6,611 nt of DNA from JBEKCP01 sp050014815 (GTDB lineage: Bacteria; Planctomycetota; Planctomycetia; Pirellulales; Thermoguttaceae): assembly GCA_050014815.1 (NCBI GenBank), contig JBEKCP010000351.1, forward strand, positions 1-6,611. Direction: 5' to 3'. The position numbers and the translations under genes were made by a program. Below, piece by piece: positions 5,978-6,611 of this stretch. Under the pieces are notes generated by a model, which did not search any database, was not told the origin of the DNA, and saw only the letters and a program-made list of their open reading frames with translations. Position 1 is the stretch's first letter. Each line of letters starts with the position of its first letter.

Positions 5978-6115
5978 ATGGCGACCATCGCAACCAGAAT
6001 TGGCACCAACGCCGAACGATCTGAATTTGCGTTGGTTGTCATCACCTGGCAAAACCTGCCGACTGTCGTGAAGCAGGCGATCTGCCGATCGGAGAGACGG
6101 GCGAATGCGGGCTAG
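5978..6115 (+). CDS. Very short frame resembling the tail of the 5554-5817 product
   Basis: A 45-residue frame from ATG 5978 to TAG 6113-6115. Residues 16-38 (EFALVVITWQNLPTVVKQAIC...) align without gaps to the C-terminal part of the 5554-5817 product (DLARIVVAWPMLPAPIRRAIL...), with Ala, Val, Trp, Leu, Pro, Ala and Ile shared at seven of 23 positions plus several conservative changes. The same frame is open leftward to at least 5813 without a stop but offers no earlier ATG, GTG or TTG that I found. The stop codon lies within a half-copy of the palindromic repeat. This may be a decayed or minimal second copy of the same small family; expression is unproven. Confidence 0.35.
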   Translation: MATIATRIGTNAERSEFALVVITWQNLPTVVKQAICRSERRANAG

Positions 6116-6127
6116 CCAACCGTGGCA
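6109..6127. repeat. Half-copy of the 65-bp palindromic element
   Basis: Nineteen bases match the reverse complement of 2987-3005 with one change (GGGCTAGCC here, GGGCAAGCC there), continuing through AACCGTGGCA. Only one half of the palindrome is present, so it is a degenerate or partial copy. The changed base creates the TAG that ends the 5978-6115 frame. Confidence 0.6.
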
Positions 6128-6362
6128 GCGAGACAAACGGTCGGGCACTCGGCAGATTGGCAACTCGAAGGGAAACCGACTGAGAGCCAATCGCCCGGCA
6201 AAGCGGATGGTACTCCTGCGGCGGCTATGGACGAGTAGGCAACCGCCAGGCTCAGCGCTCGTGCGGGGGGGGCTTATCTTGCCTGCGTTGTTACGAGTCA
6301 GGCCAGGGAAAGCAGTTTCGGAGGCCGATTGGCCGATTGTGTCAAGGCTCCTCGTAGTGCTA
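6116..6362. other. Gene-poor stretch without a recognised feature
   Basis: Between the 5978-6115 frame and the promoter-like elements at 6363 I see no convincing gene. Open frames exist on both strands (6105-6464 plus, 6487-5957 minus), but their translations are Arg/Pro-rich, without domain motifs, and resemble random GC-rich reading. An eight-base G run lies at 6265-6272, and an 8-bp tandem duplication GGCCGATT at 6323-6338. Confidence 0.5.
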
Positions 6363-6391
6363 TTGTGCGGCAATCGAAGCCCATGTATACT
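6363..6391 (+). promoter_or_regulatory. Sigma70-like promoter upstream of the 6537 gene
   Basis: TTGTGC at 6363-6368 (four of six to TTGACA) and TATACT at 6386-6391 (five of six to TATAAT) are separated by 17 bp, the optimal spacing. Transcription would begin near 6398 and leave a leader of about 140 bases before the ATG at 6537. The composition locally drops from GC-rich, which supports a regulatory site. Confidence 0.5.
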
Positions 6392-6430
6392 CCCTGCTAC
6401 CCAGGTTGCCAAGCCTCTGCAAACAACCAT

Positions 6431-6485
6431 CCTCAACGGGAACGAATCTCGTAACGAGAGCTGAGGCGCATCTTCCCGCATGCGC
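6431..6485 (+). promoter_or_regulatory. Structured leader with two adjacent hairpins
   Basis: The first structure pairs CCTCA (6431-6435) with TGAGG (6462-6466) around an inner hairpin TCTCG-TAA-CGAGA (6447-6459). The second pairs GCGCAT (6466-6471) with ATGCGC (6480-6485). They share base 6466, so the two outer stems could compete at their edge. The position between the promoter and the start codon suggests a regulatory leader, but no known riboswitch or T-box motif is recognised. Confidence 0.3.
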
Positions 6486-6536
6486 AACGTATGGTCAGCG
6501 CAAGAGCGACCTCGTGAAGGAACGGGGGAACCTCAG

Positions 6537-6611
6537 ATGACTAGGAGAAAAGAGCCAGACAAGGACAGCCCCGGCACCGCTGGCAGTAGCAGGCCGGGCG
6601 AGCCTCCGGCG
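6537..6611 (+). CDS. Start of an unidentified gene, running off the window
   Basis: ATG at 6537 begins a frame open for the 25 codons to the window end. GGGGGAA at 6524-6530 lies six bases upstream and is a good ribosome-binding site, and a sigma70-like promoter lies about 145 bp upstream. The visible residues (MTRRKEPDKDSPG, then Ser/Gly/Pro-rich) look like a charged, disordered N-terminus without a signal peptide. Too little is present to name a product. The start codon overlaps a TGA in another frame (ATGA), but the preceding frame does not look coding. Confidence 0.45.
   Translation, partial: MTRRKEPDKDSPGTAGSSRPGEPPA

Noticed and set aside
6265..6272. Eight-base G run
   Set aside because: A single homopolymer in non-coding DNA; more likely chance or a sequencing-sensitive spot than a functional site.
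5957..6487. 176-codon minus-strand frame and 119-codon plus-strand frame (6105-6464)
   Set aside because: Basic, Pro/Arg/Ser-rich translations without domain or hydrophobic pattern. The plus frame has a passable GGAGAG upstream, but it spans the promoter-like site and leader, so I consider neither a real gene.

Overview
The window looks like chromosomal DNA of a planctomycete, most likely in the Pirellulales. The reasons are the GC-rich coding, a multi-pass membrane Ser/Thr kinase with an N-terminal zinc ribbon, an ECF sigma factor of the long planctomycete type (FATTHWS...LCENYW...DLTQEFF), and a tyrosine recombinase of a kind I associate with these genomes. Family assignments come from reading motifs and from memory; nothing was searched.

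Left part (1-4519, minus strand): three genes run leftward. A small four-helix membrane protein (4519-3893) is followed after 18 bp by the ECF sigma factor (3874-3080). After a 252-bp gap comes a very large membrane Ser/Thr kinase (2827 to beyond base 1; 942 codons are visible and its C-terminus is outside the window). The gap holds a 65-bp palindromic repeat and a possible ECF-type promoter for the kinase. The likely theme is transmembrane signalling, with the kinase and sigma factor working in one circuit. The kinase domain carries an in-frame insertion of about 117 bp that looks like intergenic repeat DNA, not protein-derived sequence.

Middle part (4424-5817, plus strand): a tyrosine recombinase/integrase gene lies head-to-head with the membrane-protein gene and overlaps its start by 96 bp. 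Downstream are two hairpins and a degenerate tRNA-Ser-like 3' end (T-arm plus acceptor strand), a plausible attachment-site remnant. That remnant lies inside a small reading frame (5554-5817) of a type I recall downstream of such integrases.

Right part (5818-6611): mostly non-coding. It contains a 45-codon frame (5978-6115) whose C-terminal half resembles that of the 5554-5817 frame, a half-copy of the palindromic repeat, a good sigma70-like promoter with a structured leader, and the start of a further plus-strand gene at 6537 that runs off the window.

Overall this is a sigma/kinase signalling locus abutted by an integrase module that may have truncated the first gene of the locus, with several repeat families spread through it.
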